64,000 nt of DNA from Sanderia malayensis (GCA_013076295.1 RQOL01000374.1:3772743-3836742); one strand, 5' to 3'. Shown: positions 23,486-35,159, numbered from the stretch's first letter. Notes: generated by a model from the letters alone, not told the origin. A program made the numbers and translations.

Positions 23486-25383
23486 TGTGTCCTTTCAATA
23501 CGCTGGTTGGACATTGATTCCTCAGATAGGTGGCGATATTAATAGCGTCTGCCCAGAAATGTAGCGGTATCTTTGCATGGAATAGCATAGATCTGGCACT
23601 TTCGAATAATGTGCGGTTCCCGCTCTGCAATTCCATTCTGTTGGGGAGTTCTAGCAACAGTTAACTCGTTAATGATCCCACGTAGCTTACAAAACTGCTC
23701 AAAACTGTTTGAAATGTATTCTCCACCGTTGTCTGACTTTATTCGTTTCAGCTTTCGTCCTGAAAGGTTCTCTGCCATCTGAACATACTCTTTAAACTTT
23801 GATAATACTTGAGATTCATTTTCAAGGAAGTATACGACTGTCATTCTGGACTTGTCATCAATGAAGGTCAACACATCTGGCCCTTCCATCAGACCTAATC
23901 TGCATAGGCCCACACGTCTGAATGAACTAGATCCAGTATCTCAGTCACAGGTTCCATTCCTTTCTTTGAAAAAGGTTCTCTGGTTTGCTTTCCCAATGCA
24001 CAACCTTCACAGTCTCTGTTGAAGTCATATGATTCCGTTTCCATACCATATACCATTTCCTTTTCAGACATCATCTTTAAATTGTCGTATCCTATGTGTC
24101 CTAGGCGTAGATGCCAAAGTTCTAAGGGTTGTTTACTTGAAGATTTGACGACATTTGCCTCAAGGCGATTGAGATCATTTTCAGTGTCTAGAATGAAAGC
24201 ATTACCTTCCTTGTGGCCAATAGCCAAAATTCCATCTTCTTTGGAAATCTCAGATCTACCTTCACAAAAGGTTACAGTTCCTCCATTTTTGGTAATTGCT
24301 GGCACTGAAATCAAATTTCCTTTTAACTCTGGGACATGAAGTACTTTTCCAAGTTTGATCTTCTCATGTTTGTTGTTGGGTAGCTTACATTTCATCAGTA
24401 TATGTCCACATCCATTAACATCAAATTCTTTATTGTTGGCTAAGTATACCTTTTCTTCACTTTGAAATTCTTTATAGTCAACGATGTCTGTTGAGTTGGA
24501 TGACATGTGCTGTGTTGCTCCTGAATCTATAATCCATGTATCTTGGTTGTTTGCTTCAGCAGACAGTGCAGATCCTGACAGCATTAATGTATGTGTATTG
24601 TCAGACATTCTTCTCTGACCATTGTGGCCTTTGTTCGTCCCTCTTTCTCTTTGGTTTTGAGGTTTGCTCCAGCAGTCCTTAGACAAATGTCCAGGTTTAT
24701 TACAATTAAAGCACCTCCAGGTTTCAGATGTTTGGGGTCTTTTAAACTTACGACTCTGGTGAATAAATCTGCTAGCAGTCAGAACATTATCAGATACTCC
24801 TTCTGCTATTGCACCACGATCAGCCACTGTTAGGATTAAACCTTTAATCTTTTCCCATGATAGCTCAGCCCCTCCAATTTTGTCTAATGTAGTACGGAGG
24901 CTGTTGTAGGATGATGGTAACTTTCTTAGCACAATCTCACAGAACACTTGCTCTTCCATCATTCCTACCATTTCTATTAGCTCACCTTTCAAACACCACA
25001 ATTTATCTAGAATTTCCAAAGCATTATCTCCTTCGCATTCTTGTGAAGGATATCTTGTCTTTTAAGTTGATTCTCTTTACAGGTGACTTTCGTTGAAACT
25101 GTTCTTTCAATAACTTCCACATCTCTTCTGCAGATTTGCAATTTCTTATGTGTACAAGCTGATTGTCACTGACATGCAATGATATGATTGCTCGTGCTTC
25201 ACTATCTTTCTCTTTAAAAAATGCTTCTTCTTCGTCGCTGAACCCAGGGTGTAGCTTAATTTCTCCAGTAACATACTCAAATAGCTTTCTTGCAATCAGC
25301 AACAGCCCCATCCTAAATTTCCAATTGTGGTAATTTGTCCCATCCAGTGGGGTAATCTTCATGCTTCCATCGAATCTTTCCAT
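23486..25383 (-). pseudogene. Copia gag, protease and integrase
   Basis: The gag starts at ATG 25383 (MERFDGSMKITPLDGTNYHN), the usual UBN2-type copia gag start. After a single-base shift near 25030 the frame continues through a CCHC knuckle (CFNCNKPGHLSKDC), protease (WIIDSGATQHMS), GAG-pre-integrase (LWHLRLGHIGYDNLK, CEGCALGKQ) and the integrase start (VHSDVW). A second shift near 23905 leads to FIDDKSRM, the SDNGGEY motif and TPQQNGIAERE. All three integrase acidic residues are present. The text is cut at 23486 by the gypsy element and resumes at 8829. The breaks make it non-functional. Confidence 0.87.
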
Positions 25384-25451
25384 GGTGAAACCAATTCATA
25401 AAACTAACTATATTTTATCATCTACAACGATTTGGTCCTGGGCCCATAACC

Positions 25452-25660
25452 TGTTAAACTTATGATTTGTAGACGAGAAATCATACGACCATTTTGGATA
25501 AAGGATGAGGCAAGAAGAATCGTGTGATATTGATTTTACAGGGATACAAGGAAACTATAATAACAATAATGATAGAAAGAATCACAACGCACATGACGCA
25601 TAGTTAACATCTTTATCACATATCGTGGGATTATAGGCCAATTCGCTCCATCCATAAACA
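25452..25660 (-). repeat. Probable copia 5' LTR
   Basis: Immediately upstream of gag the minus strand reads GGTTATGGGCCCAGG, the primer-binding site seen in many animal copia elements, so the LTR ends at 25452 (plus strand TGTTAAAC). The outer end is a guess at CATAAACA (25660), which gives matching TGTT..AACA ends. The second LTR is not in the window. Confidence 0.45.
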
Positions 25661-26804
25661 ATTAATTTTTTGAACAAAGTCAGTTGTGTCAATTGTGTCA
25701 CTTTGAAATATGTAGCCTGTTTTGCCAAAATCGTTTTCAAAGATGTTTCTAAAAAATTTTCACATGATATTTTTTATGGTTTTAATTTTTCTGTTACTTT
25801 TTTCATGGATATTTTAAGCATTTTGTTTCAAACTGTTGTTTTTATTTTTCATTAGAACTTTTAAATGATATCATTAATTTGTAGAATAGATTCTCTCAGG
25901 TGTCCTGTGTCTTTTAAAATGTAATCCACTTGCTTTGAAGCCCGCAAATTAAAATTATGGTGAAATAATTTGATTTTGCAACAAAACTCCAACAAATTTT
26001 CCTGAGGTTTCGCTTCCACAGTCAGAACAGTTCTAAGTTATTTGCATTGTCGTAATTGAAACAGGAATGTCAAATTTGGTTCCCACACTAAACTTTAACC
26101 ACCTCTAGGGAACCGTTGATTACTATTTGAGGACATCACATTTGATGGGAAACAATTGTCCTCCTGTGATTTGTTGATTTCCACCAAACACATGATTTTT
26201 CAGATTCGTTCTAATCTTTCGTGATTTTTATTGTCTTCTTAAACAGATCTGATGCACCTGATAAGTTGCGCAGAACATTTCAGTCCAGAAGTAGACAATG
26301 AAGACAATGATTGGGAAGAAAATCGATTGCTACCCTTTTCAACATTTTTTGAACAACATCCGAATCCTACTCATGCTGCTCAAGAAACATAAATTGATCG
26401 AAGACTATATTTGAAGATGTTGGTGAATGGGGAAAAATGTTGTGTTCTGTGTTTGTGTAAGTGTTTCGGTTTACCTTACCATATAAGGTATGTACCGCAA
26501 ATTCAAAATTCAAATTCATATAATTCAGCAACAACTTACAATTTAAATACTGATACTTAAGATATAATAATGATATATGAGCCACTTGTTAATTTACATA
26601 AAGGTTAAACAAGAATGTTGCTTAGGACGTCGAAAGAACCGAAATGGTTTTCAAGCTCAGCACCCTACTTAGAGCATATACTTGAGTGAGTTGCTTAAAT
26701 GCATTACACTTAAATACTTAAATACATAATACAATGTAGAGCAAACAGCAAAATTACAATATAAAGTCCGACAAAGTAAATTAAAACAATGTAAATTTTT
26801 AGTT
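25661..26804. other. AT-rich stretch without recognised genes
   Basis: No domain-bearing frame. A short plus-strand frame after TCTTAAACAG (26247-26393) reads SCAEHFSPE, loosely like the C-x-x-HF end of a THAP domain, but too little remains to call it. Confidence 0.4.
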
Positions 26805-27111
26805 ATACTCTTAGCTCCAATAAGTATGGAAACGCCTGATGAAAAATGGCGTCTAGAAGTGGCCCTAGGCCTGAGAAAGAAAATTTACATAACAATATAA
26901 AACTACAAAACGGGTTTCAATAGAGAATATATTTAGCACAAATATACTCAAAATTTCATACATTTTCAAATGAAAACATAATTTAAACTATGTCATATTG
27001 TTTTACAATAATATTAAAAGAAAACTGCGAAGAGGTCCCTTAAAAAATGTTTGCGAAAATTTATCGAAGTGGAATAACTAAAACGCCAATAATTATAATT
27101 TCTTTCAGTCA

Positions 27112-27119
27112 AGGCCACG
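27112..27119 (+). repeat. Target-site duplication, left, of TIR transposon copy 2
   Basis: AGGCCACG here and at 35160-35167. The duplication can be read as nine bases (AAGGCCACG) if the last A of the right TIR is counted as target. The un-split opposite foldback arm has AAGCGACG at this place, confirming the empty site. Confidence 0.88.
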
Positions 27120-27218
27120 TAGACTTGCTCCAAGTCTATTTCGTATTTCACTCATAATAGGGAACTGCGGAGGAGGAAAAAGGAAAACGACAGCGAAATA
27201 GACTTGTACGCTTTGGCT
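27120..27218 (+). repeat. Left TIR of copy 2
   Basis: 99 bp, identical by eye to the inverted 35061-35159. It opens with the hairpin TAGACTTGCTCCAAGTCTA and has a third TAGACTTG at 27199-27206, 79 bases from the end (82 in copy 1). Confidence 0.93.
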
Positions 27219-27372
27219 TTGCCCTCGAAGCTAGCGGACCAATTTCGGTCCGCCGCGGTGCTCTTTGATTTGGATTTTCATCCAATGGGGATTGGTTACT
27301 AAACAAAAGGTCTCTCATGAGTCAGGGGGCTACAAGCTCTGTGTTTTTGTGTTTTTTTTTTCTGTTTTTAAA

Positions 27373-29628
27373 ATGGCTTCTCGATCAAATGTTACAAATT
27401 TTTCGATGCAAATGAAGGCCATCGATCTTGCAAAGTCTGCACTAGATCTTGAAGAACTGAGAGATTACCAGAAAGATGCGCTGATGGGTCTTCTGCAGGG
27501 ACGAGATACATTTATTGCTCAACCAACGGGATCAGGAAAGTCGGCTGTGTATGTTCTGTTTCCTTTTTGTGTTGACATTTACAATATTTTGTTGGATGAA
27601 ATGTTGACCAAAATAGAGCAAGAAAAGTCGATAACACACGTTTTAAAAACTCGTTCAACATCTTCTGCGGTACTTGTCATTCAGCCCTTGATTTCCTTGA
27701 TGAAAGACCAGATTCGAGCAATACAGGAAAATAAAATAAAAGTTTCTCGGTTAACGCAGAATGACAAAGTTTCCGCTTCGTCTCATGAACATGAAGAGCC
27801 CACTGTGATACTTGCATCTCCAGAAGCAGTTTTACGACAACACAGGCATTTGATGCGTTCAGATAAAGTTGGTGGGAGAATCGTATGTGTTGCAGTTGAT
27901 GAGGGTCACTGTATTACTAAATGGTACGTATTTACATTGTGTGGGTCTAAAAAACACACTAAGATATATATAGGTTAACATTAATCTGTGAAAGAAAAAT
28001 GAGTTTTCACATATATTGTCGCCACTGTTGGCAAATTGTTTCAGCTAAATTGCATAAAAGCATTGTGATTTGACAATAAACAGCATATTCTCTAAATTGT
28101 TACATAAACCAGTAACCAGGATTTAAAAGTGGAAGAAGCAACCTTGCTTGATTTCTAATATGGATAAACTTTGTGGCTTCTCGTGGCTTCCACACTTCCC
28201 AAGAATGCATTTGGGTAAATGCATTTGAGTTAATGTAAACATTATGTCTCCAGGGGTACTAATAGCAAGAAATCTTTGGCCATGCGGGAAGACTATTCCA
28301 AACTTGTTGAGCTAAGGTCCTTGGTTGGTAGATGTAGGAAAGTGCCATTTGCTTGTTTGACAGCTACAGCTTTACCGTCAGTGGAAAAGGCAATAATCAC
28401 CAACCTTCAGATGCAATCTGTTTTAAGAGTGGTCATAGTACCAGATCGACCGAACATACGCTACACAGTTTTGGAATTCAAAGATCAAGATGATGTGCTG
28501 CAGTTTTTAAGTTTTTCAGTCCAAGACATTAAAGAGCATGGTTTCAATGCAACAAGGATTCTCATTTTTTGTCGAAATCATAATCACTGTCGTACGTTAT
28601 TCAGACTTTATGATAGAAAATTTGATGGAAAATATCAGGATTTCCTCACAAGACCATATGCAATGTTTCATGCAGGAACACATCCGGATGTGAAACATCA
28701 TATCATTGAATCCATGAGCAAACCTAATGGTTATGTGAGAATTGTGTTCGCCACCACTGCTTTTGGGATGGGTGTAGATTGCAAATCACTTCAACATGTC
28801 ATCCATTTTGGTCCACCTAATGATATTGATGACTACATTCAAGAAAGTGGACGAGCAGGGAGGGATGGTCTGCAAAGTCATGCCATTCTACTTCTCCATC
28901 CACGATGTATGACATCCAAGACCAGCCCTGCTATGAAAGCCTATTCAACTAATACCATGTTTTGCAGAAGAAATTCACTCGTGAAATATTTTGGTAAAGG
29001 AATTTCAGATCTTGGTTTGGAATGCCATCAATGTTGTGATGTGTGTGCTCAACAGTGTCAGTGTAATACCTGTAAGGAGTTTGGTATAAATTTTAGATCA
29101 CCTTTGGAAGTTAATTATGATTTGCATAGCAAGATCTCTCGACAAGCATCAACTCCTGCTGCCATGTCTGCTGAAGGTCGTGATTCTCTTAAAGTTAGTC
29201 TTCTTCAATTGCGAAATTCTGTTTTATCAAACTGCTCAAGTGTGGTTGTTGGGGTCAATATTTCCACTGGTTTCCCAGTGTGTGTGGTTGATGAAGTTGT
29301 TGCAAATGCTGACACATTTATTAACAAAGAATCTGTTTGGCTTCAGACCAGTCTACTAGATATAGAGCTTGCTGGACAGATATTTGAAATTTTATCTGAT
29401 ATCAGGTCTAAATACAGAAACGAAAATCCAGAAATTAAGCCAAACTTAGATTCAACGTGTAATGTTGCATCTGATTCTTCTGAAGAGTTTAGTTTAACTG
29501 AATCTGAAATGTCGTCAAGTGATGTTGATTCTGGAGATAGTGATGCTGTTTGTGCCAGAAGGTATAAATATAGGGCATGTTTCTCTGATGAACGATTCAA
29601 TGACTCAGATGAAGATTTTAGTGATTAA
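27373..29628 (+). CDS. RecQ-type DNA helicase of TIR transposon, intact
   Basis: Two exons, 27373-27923 and 28254-29628, joined by a GT-AG intron in phase 2, give 641 residues. Motif I is PTGSGKS (Lys56), motif II DEGH (176-179) instead of the usual DEAH, motif III LTATA (219-223), then a TTAFGMGVDC segment and motif VI QESGRAGRDG (380-389) with the arginine finger. A RecQ zinc-binding cluster uses Cys421, 441, 444 and 448. There is no HRDC domain; the end is Ser/Asp/Glu-rich. RecQ proteins are ATP-driven 3'-5' helicases acting in the nucleus. Here it probably helps transposition, as it always pairs with the convergent transposase-like gene in this window. ATG 27373 is chosen because it gives the same start context as copy 1 (MA-A/S-R) and lies just inside the TIR. 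Confidence 0.93.
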
Positions 29629-29847
29629 GTCATGTACTGTAGGTATGTTGTATTTTAGTTTAGCCATGTGCTTGTGTTATTAAGACGTTTAATATATATA
29701 TACATTTTCACTTGGAGATGAAGAAATATGATGGCAGGCATGTTTTATTGGAATTGCTTCACAACCCCAATGCCAATAAAATAAACTCATATAACTCTTG
29801 ATTGAGATGTGTTTCGTTGCATGACAAGGTTATGTTATTGAAGCTGC
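29629..29847. terminator. Shared 3' region of the two convergent genes
   Basis: 219 bases separate the two stop codons. AATAAA on the plus strand is at 29775-29780 and on the minus strand at 29749-29744. If both are used, the two mRNAs overlap at their 3' ends and could form antisense pairs. Confidence 0.5.
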
Positions 29848-32800
29848 TTATGACAGTTTCGCATAAACATTGAGTCCCTTAAAATGTTTTAGTTTTTTCA
29901 CCATCCACTGCTTCATAGCTGGAATATCTAAATCTTTGAAGATATTCTCAGGAAAAGTTGGATAAGCGTTGTGCTTTCTGCCGGGTTTTTCCATGAAAAT
30001 TTCTTGTTTCACGAACTGTTTTGCGAGAGCAGCAACATCTTTGTCGAAGTTTGGAATGGTATGTTTTCCGGATTGCCGATGAATCCCTAACATTTTGTCA
30101 AAGCCAGAAAGAATTGTTTCCATTGGTTGAAATGAATCACTCGCTCGCTTCATGCTTTTCTCTGTTATCTTCCCATTGAAGAATTTGCAGTCCTTCTTGA
30201 ATATGCGGTTCCAGTGTTCCACCTCCCGATCAATTTCTACGTTTGTGTCTCTGTGACCTTTGTTGTTCGTGAACCGATTATGAACTAAGTCAAATGCCAT
30301 CTTTTCTGGGAGAAGATAATGAACCTGACAAAGGAGCTGAAATGTATATAAGGCATATTTCGTCCTGCCTTCCAGTTTGAAAAGTAGAAACAGATATTTG
30401 TAAAGAGTTATCAATCTCTTTCCATCTCCACATTTTCTGGCTTCGTTGAAAGTATACGCTAGTAATCCCAGAAAAAGCGCACACCGCGAATATTGAAGGA
30501 CGAAATCCTTGCCATCGTTCTCTGCAACACAATCTTCTGGTGGAACTTCATGTGGCATCTCTTTGACAACTGCAGATTTCTTTACCACCAACGCAATGAA
30601 CTCCTCATCATGTTCCAAGTTTGTTCCAACATAATGGGTCTTTGCATGTCTTTTTGCACCAGCTTCCTTTACATAGACCTTGCCACAATCTTTGCATTTA
30701 TAACTTGAAACAGTCGCTCCAGGTTCGTGTTTATCTTTTTTGTGCTTTCTTAGTGTGGAAATATTTTTGTACGTTTTTCCACATTCCTTGCATTGCCAGT
30801 CCTTCGTATCCTTCCAGTCAACGGCAATACTTGGCATAACATATTCTTCCAATATGGAATTGAGTATAATCTCCATCGTTACTTTTTGCTCTTCTGCGAG
30901 TTTGTTCACAGAAAGATTGTGTTTTTCCTTAATGACTCCATATGCTGTCACAATGAGGGCTTCCGTATACTGCTGAATCAGGTCATAAGTAGCATCGATA
31001 TCGTGCATCGGATTAGACGGAACATTTTTTGCATTCAAAAAATTTTTGGCTGAGTACAGTGTACCTTGGTCCGCAGCAGACTTTGAGTCATACAGAATGC
31101 TCCAAATTACCTGGAAGATACATTATGAACGCTAATAAGATAAAACGTGTCATGGATTTTAAAGGTACACGTACATGCGGATTAGATTAAACATGTTTGA
31201 AGAAAGAACGTGTTTAACGAAGCCTCGGTTCAATCCCCATATGACAAACTATTTTTGTAGTTTGTATAGCGGCGTGTTTTGTGTAGTGGGATTTGGAGTT
31301 GGTTATGACTTTCTTATGACAGGAGGCTCATTTATTGCAGGAGAGGAAAAGTCACATCAGAATTAAAAAATCAGATCAACTTTGATTTAACTTGAATATA
31401 CCTACTGTCAAAAAGTTTCCAAAAGCGTGGAAATCTCCAATGCATGGGACTAGTCCTTCCAATCTGTCAACTGGCAGTGGACCATCGCGTTGGTCTTCCT
31501 GGGCATTTTGCTCACGTTCGCAAGTTAATTCGTCTCCAAACGATAAAACGGGATGTATTTCTCCAGCCTCTTCAGGCACAAATTTGTGGAGGAAGTGCAT
31601 TATTTGAATGATGTCTTCTCCGACATTCTCATCTTTGTCAAGAACCCCGAGGCAAAGCTGTGTGATGAAAATATTACACTATACATACATCAAATAGGAT
31701 TCGATAGTCTTGTTCTGCTAAGAATAACCTTCAATTTATATTCTTTGCAAGCTCATGCTAAAACAACAGCTTCACTACACACTTTTTATATAAGAATATA
31801 GTCTATTATCTGGAATCTCATTTAAGAGACTGTGCACATTACGTTAATTCACATCACCATGATCGGAACGACTTGAAGAATAATGTTTGTCTTCATTAAT
31901 ATATTCAGGAAAACAATGTAATCAAATAAACGCAGAACTCACCGTATTGGATTTCTTGCTTGTGTGTTGCATGAATTGATGGTGCATGTTATCTAACGTG
32001 TATTTAGCGAACCAGCCGACCTCTTCAAAGTGTTTAATTAAGGTTTTTGCAATTATGAATTTGAAGTCCAATTTCAGCTGCAAATCATCATCGTCATTGG
32101 GAAGGAAAATACTCAATGGAACATTCTCTGGGCGTTCATCTATTGGTAGCCTATTTTTGAACGTGCCACTAACAAATGGTACTCTTGCTTCACTAGCAAT
32201 GCAGTTAAATAGATTTAGTTGCTTGTTTCCCTTCTCTCTCGATGTATGTTTGGCTTTCAAACTCAAATTGACGTTGTCTCCTGCCAGAATAAAGTGTCGA
32301 TCTTTTTTTTTTGTTTCTTTGTCATGCAAGCTTTTTTCGGAATGATTCTCCATATCATTTGAAATAGAAACTTCTTGTAAAGTGGCTGAAATGTCCAGAA
32401 TTCCCGTGTCTTGTCCGTCACCTGGGATGCTATCGTTTGCAATATTGTCCTCTACAGATTGCGATAAAGCATCAGTTAAGCTCTCATCGTCGTCGCTCCA
32501 GTTAATTTCAGAAATTTCCAAAATTTCAGTTGCAACAGCTTCTGCATTTTGCAGATTGTCGTTGACATCCTCGTGCCGGGAGTCAATTGCTAGTGCTTCA
32601 TTGGAGCCATTGCGCCAACCTTTTATAATGTGGACAGTGTCAGTGCCCAACTGCTCCTGGTACTTCAAAGATTCACCATATGACAGACAAATTGCTAATC
32701 TGTCGAATCGTTTGTTGGTCATCTTATCAGCACCACCCCGTCTCAATGCAAGTGCATTTAGTGTTGCATTCACATTAACCTGTCTATTTCGTGTCCGAAG

Positions 32801-33899
32801 TATCATGGCCACTGAGGATAGCAAAGCTGGTTTTATGAATTCACATTTTTTAAACTTATTTCGTAACATTCCTCTTTTGTTACATCCTGCAGCAAGAACA
32901 AATTTCCAAAGCAACGGTGCCTCGTTTTCAAGCTCCTCTTCCTGTTTTGTAAATGTGAATTCTTCCAATTTTTTCAGCACATCATCTTTAGCTACTCTAA
33001 AATTAGACGTTTTTTTTGAACACAAACTATTACATTCTTTGGCGATGTCCCTTCCCACGTTATTTATAATTTCTTCTCTAATATTTTCATTTTTCCAAGC
33101 ACAGTGAGCAATTGCTTTGATATTTCCATCACTTATACCACGAGTAAGCGAATGCAAATTATCAGGTACGTCTCTTTTTGTGACACAGCCAGTACTGGTG
33201 GTCAAAATTATCTGAAAAATTCAGTTTGTGAAGTTTAGTTTTTATCATTTGGCCATGTTTGATAATTTTTTTAACAAAACAACAGGCAGTCATGTGGTAT
33301 TACCATGTTTAGCAAGTGTCATGTGATCATAACCTTATTTGCGGCAAGGGGAAATAATTAAATCACTTATATACCTTAATCTTAGTATCTGCTGTTGAAG
33401 ACTGCGAACATTCAGTTCTTGCAAATGGGAACTCGTTGTCTTCTTCCACGATTTTTCTTCTCGCCCCAACACGCTTGCACTCATATTGGGGTCGCTTGGA
33501 TTCGTTTCCGGGATTGGAATAAGCATCAGTTGGTATTTGTCTCTTAATATGCCTTCTGATGTAGCGTAAATTGGCCAATTGCCTCCCCTGCAACAACGTG
33601 TTGCGTTTTTCCGCCTGATTTTTTAAACCTGTTTGGATACTTCGATTACATGCCTTGCATATTACTTTGAAGTCGGTTTCACTCAAATCCACATTCAGAA
33701 ATTTTTCGATATTGATGCATAAAGGTGCTTTCACCCCATCTTTAAGCCACAGCTGTATTTTGTTGTCTTTTGGTTCCTTGTATGCTGTATCGATGTTTTT
33801 TGAGCATACAACACAAAACGTATGGCTCACCGTTGGTGATAAAGATTCATTTATTTTCTTCGGAGTTTCACTAACAGCCATTACTGCATCATTTTGCAA
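29848..33899 (-). CDS. Zinc-finger DUF6589-like protein, putative transposase, intact
   Basis: Four exons (33899-33375, 33211-31943, 31657-31406, 31110-29848), all phase 0 with GT-AG sites, give 1102 residues. Residues 29-84 hold CxxC..CxxC like a ZAD or THAP-type N-terminal zinc domain, likely for TIR binding. The core has LAGDNVN (Asp487), SFGDELTCER (Asp640), GDFHAFGNFL (Asp673) and, after two C2H2 fingers (789-842), EVEHWNR (Glu980). I recognise this pattern as the DUF6589 family. The spacing of acidic motifs suggests an RNase H-fold DDE nuclease with a zinc-finger insertion before the Glu; that is inference. It faces the helicase gene and is the only transposase candidate in the element. 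It would act in the nucleus, cutting the TIRs. Alternative: an accessory DNA-binding protein. Confidence 0.88.
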
Positions 33900-35060
33900 A
33901 CCTCATGATTTAAAATTTATGAAAATAATACTGTGACCTTAATTGAACTGTTTTCCGAAATTGTTGACAGATGATTCGACAGATCATTGTTGTTCACTTT
34001 GTTTGCTATTCTTTATTTTGATTTTGGTCAAAAACCACCCCAGACTCGGCAATTATTTCACTTGGGCCGTGAAATTCTCTTGGGAAGAAGCAAAGTAGAG
34101 CCACCAAAAATTTATGCACAACGTGCACGACCCTATTGCAATGTTTTTAAAATTTTATTATCTCACCCCGGCGGAAAGTAGGTATACACACACACAACGC
34201 ACTTTGTCACTTGAGACTTTTTTGTTTACAAAATAATTAGGCAGCTGAGAGAAGTAAGTTTGTTGTAAGAAAACCAAACGATAAAATTCAAAAATAGTAA
34301 GATACATGCCTGTACGTTGTAAATATGCAATTTTAAACAATTTAAGATATGTTCAGGAATTTCACAGAGGTAACTCTCAAAATATCTGCTAAGTGTCTTT
34401 GGTGCCTAATATTTTCAAACAATAGTCAATCAGTATAACACATTTAAGCTAGGTATTCTGAAGAAATACATTCGCGTTCTGCATAACACATTATCCATGA
34501 ATACAGTTCATTTTTCTTGTAGCCAAAATGTATCAGTATTACGTCTTTAGTTTCTGTGGTGTGGGGGTGTTGTGTTCATCAATCACAAAACTTTAGCAAA
34601 ATATCCAATATTACTTTAAAGAAAACAAGCAAGGAACCAAAATGTCATCAGTTCTCGATTTATATATAGTTCTTCACGGAACGAAGTTTCCTGTCGTGTT
34701 CTGCATGGCGAAGTAAACTCATGGTGCATTGTTGCTCTTCTGAACACGGACAGGCCTAAATCACTGACACTGACTATGCGAATTCCATCGTCAAATGCAA
34801 ATTCGTTTACATTTGCATTCATTTTCAAAATCAAAGCTCTTAATACTCTTCATTTTGGAAGTAAGATTCATCCAACGTGACCTCATAAACTTATGAGAAT
34901 GTCTTACAACTCATAAAACTTACAACACGGCAACATCAATAAAACCTGCCCTCCATCTTTCTTTCTATGGTGCTGCTCTGTCTGACACGAACCCCGTGGC
35001 AGTTCAGCATGCGAACAATGGAATTGTTGAATCACTTGAGCTCATTAATTATTCATGAAC
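33900..35060. other. Subterminal non-coding region of copy 2
   Basis: No conserved frame between the start of the transposase-like gene and the right TIR. It probably holds the promoter. A short run of CA dinucleotides occurs near 34185-34196. Confidence 0.5.
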
Positions 35061-35159
35061 AGCCAAAGCGTACAAGTCTATTTCGCTGTCGTTTTCCTTT
35101 TTCCTCCTCCGCAGTTCCCTATTATGAGTGAAATACGAAATAGACTTGGAGCAAGTCTA
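35061..35159 (-). repeat. Right TIR of copy 2
   Basis: Inverted partner of 27120-27218. Octamer sites at 35073-35080, 35141-35148 and 35152-35159, followed by AGGCCACG. Confidence 0.93.

Larger units (their letters stand above)
8148..25660 (-). mobile_element. Ty1/copia retrotransposon, split by a gypsy element
   Basis: Two minus-strand pieces (23486-25660 and 8148-8833) together give LTR, primer-binding site, gag, zinc knuckle, protease, GAG-pre-integrase, integrase and the very start of reverse transcriptase. The integrase reading frame is cut exactly at the gypsy TGTG target duplication and resumes on the other side. The reverse transcriptase and the 3' LTR are missing because the element is cut at 8148 by the BEL LTR. 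At least two single-base frameshifts (near 25030 and 23905) make it inactive. Confidence 0.85.
27120..35159 (+). mobile_element. TIR DNA transposon with RecQ helicase and DUF6589-like genes, copy 2 (intact; AcademH-like)
   Basis: An 8040-bp element with 99-bp TIRs that I read as identical base for base, an 8-9-bp target duplication and two convergent genes that appear complete. The helicase gene is plus strand (27373-29628) and the zinc-finger/DUF6589-like gene minus strand (33899-29848). It shares gene content, exon phases, the first 23 terminal bases and the internal TAGACTTG sites with copy 1. Intact frames and identical TIRs suggest a recent insertion and possible activity. The assignment to AcademH rests on remembered family traits (helicase plus DDE-type gene in animals and fungi), not on a search. 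Confidence 0.88.

Noticed and set aside
26247..26393. Possible THAP-like last exon (SCAEHFSPE)
   Set aside because: Only one short motif, no upstream exon and no other THAP residues visible.
32382..33107. 241-codon plus-strand frame
   Set aside because: It is the antisense shadow of exon 2 of the DUF6589-like gene.
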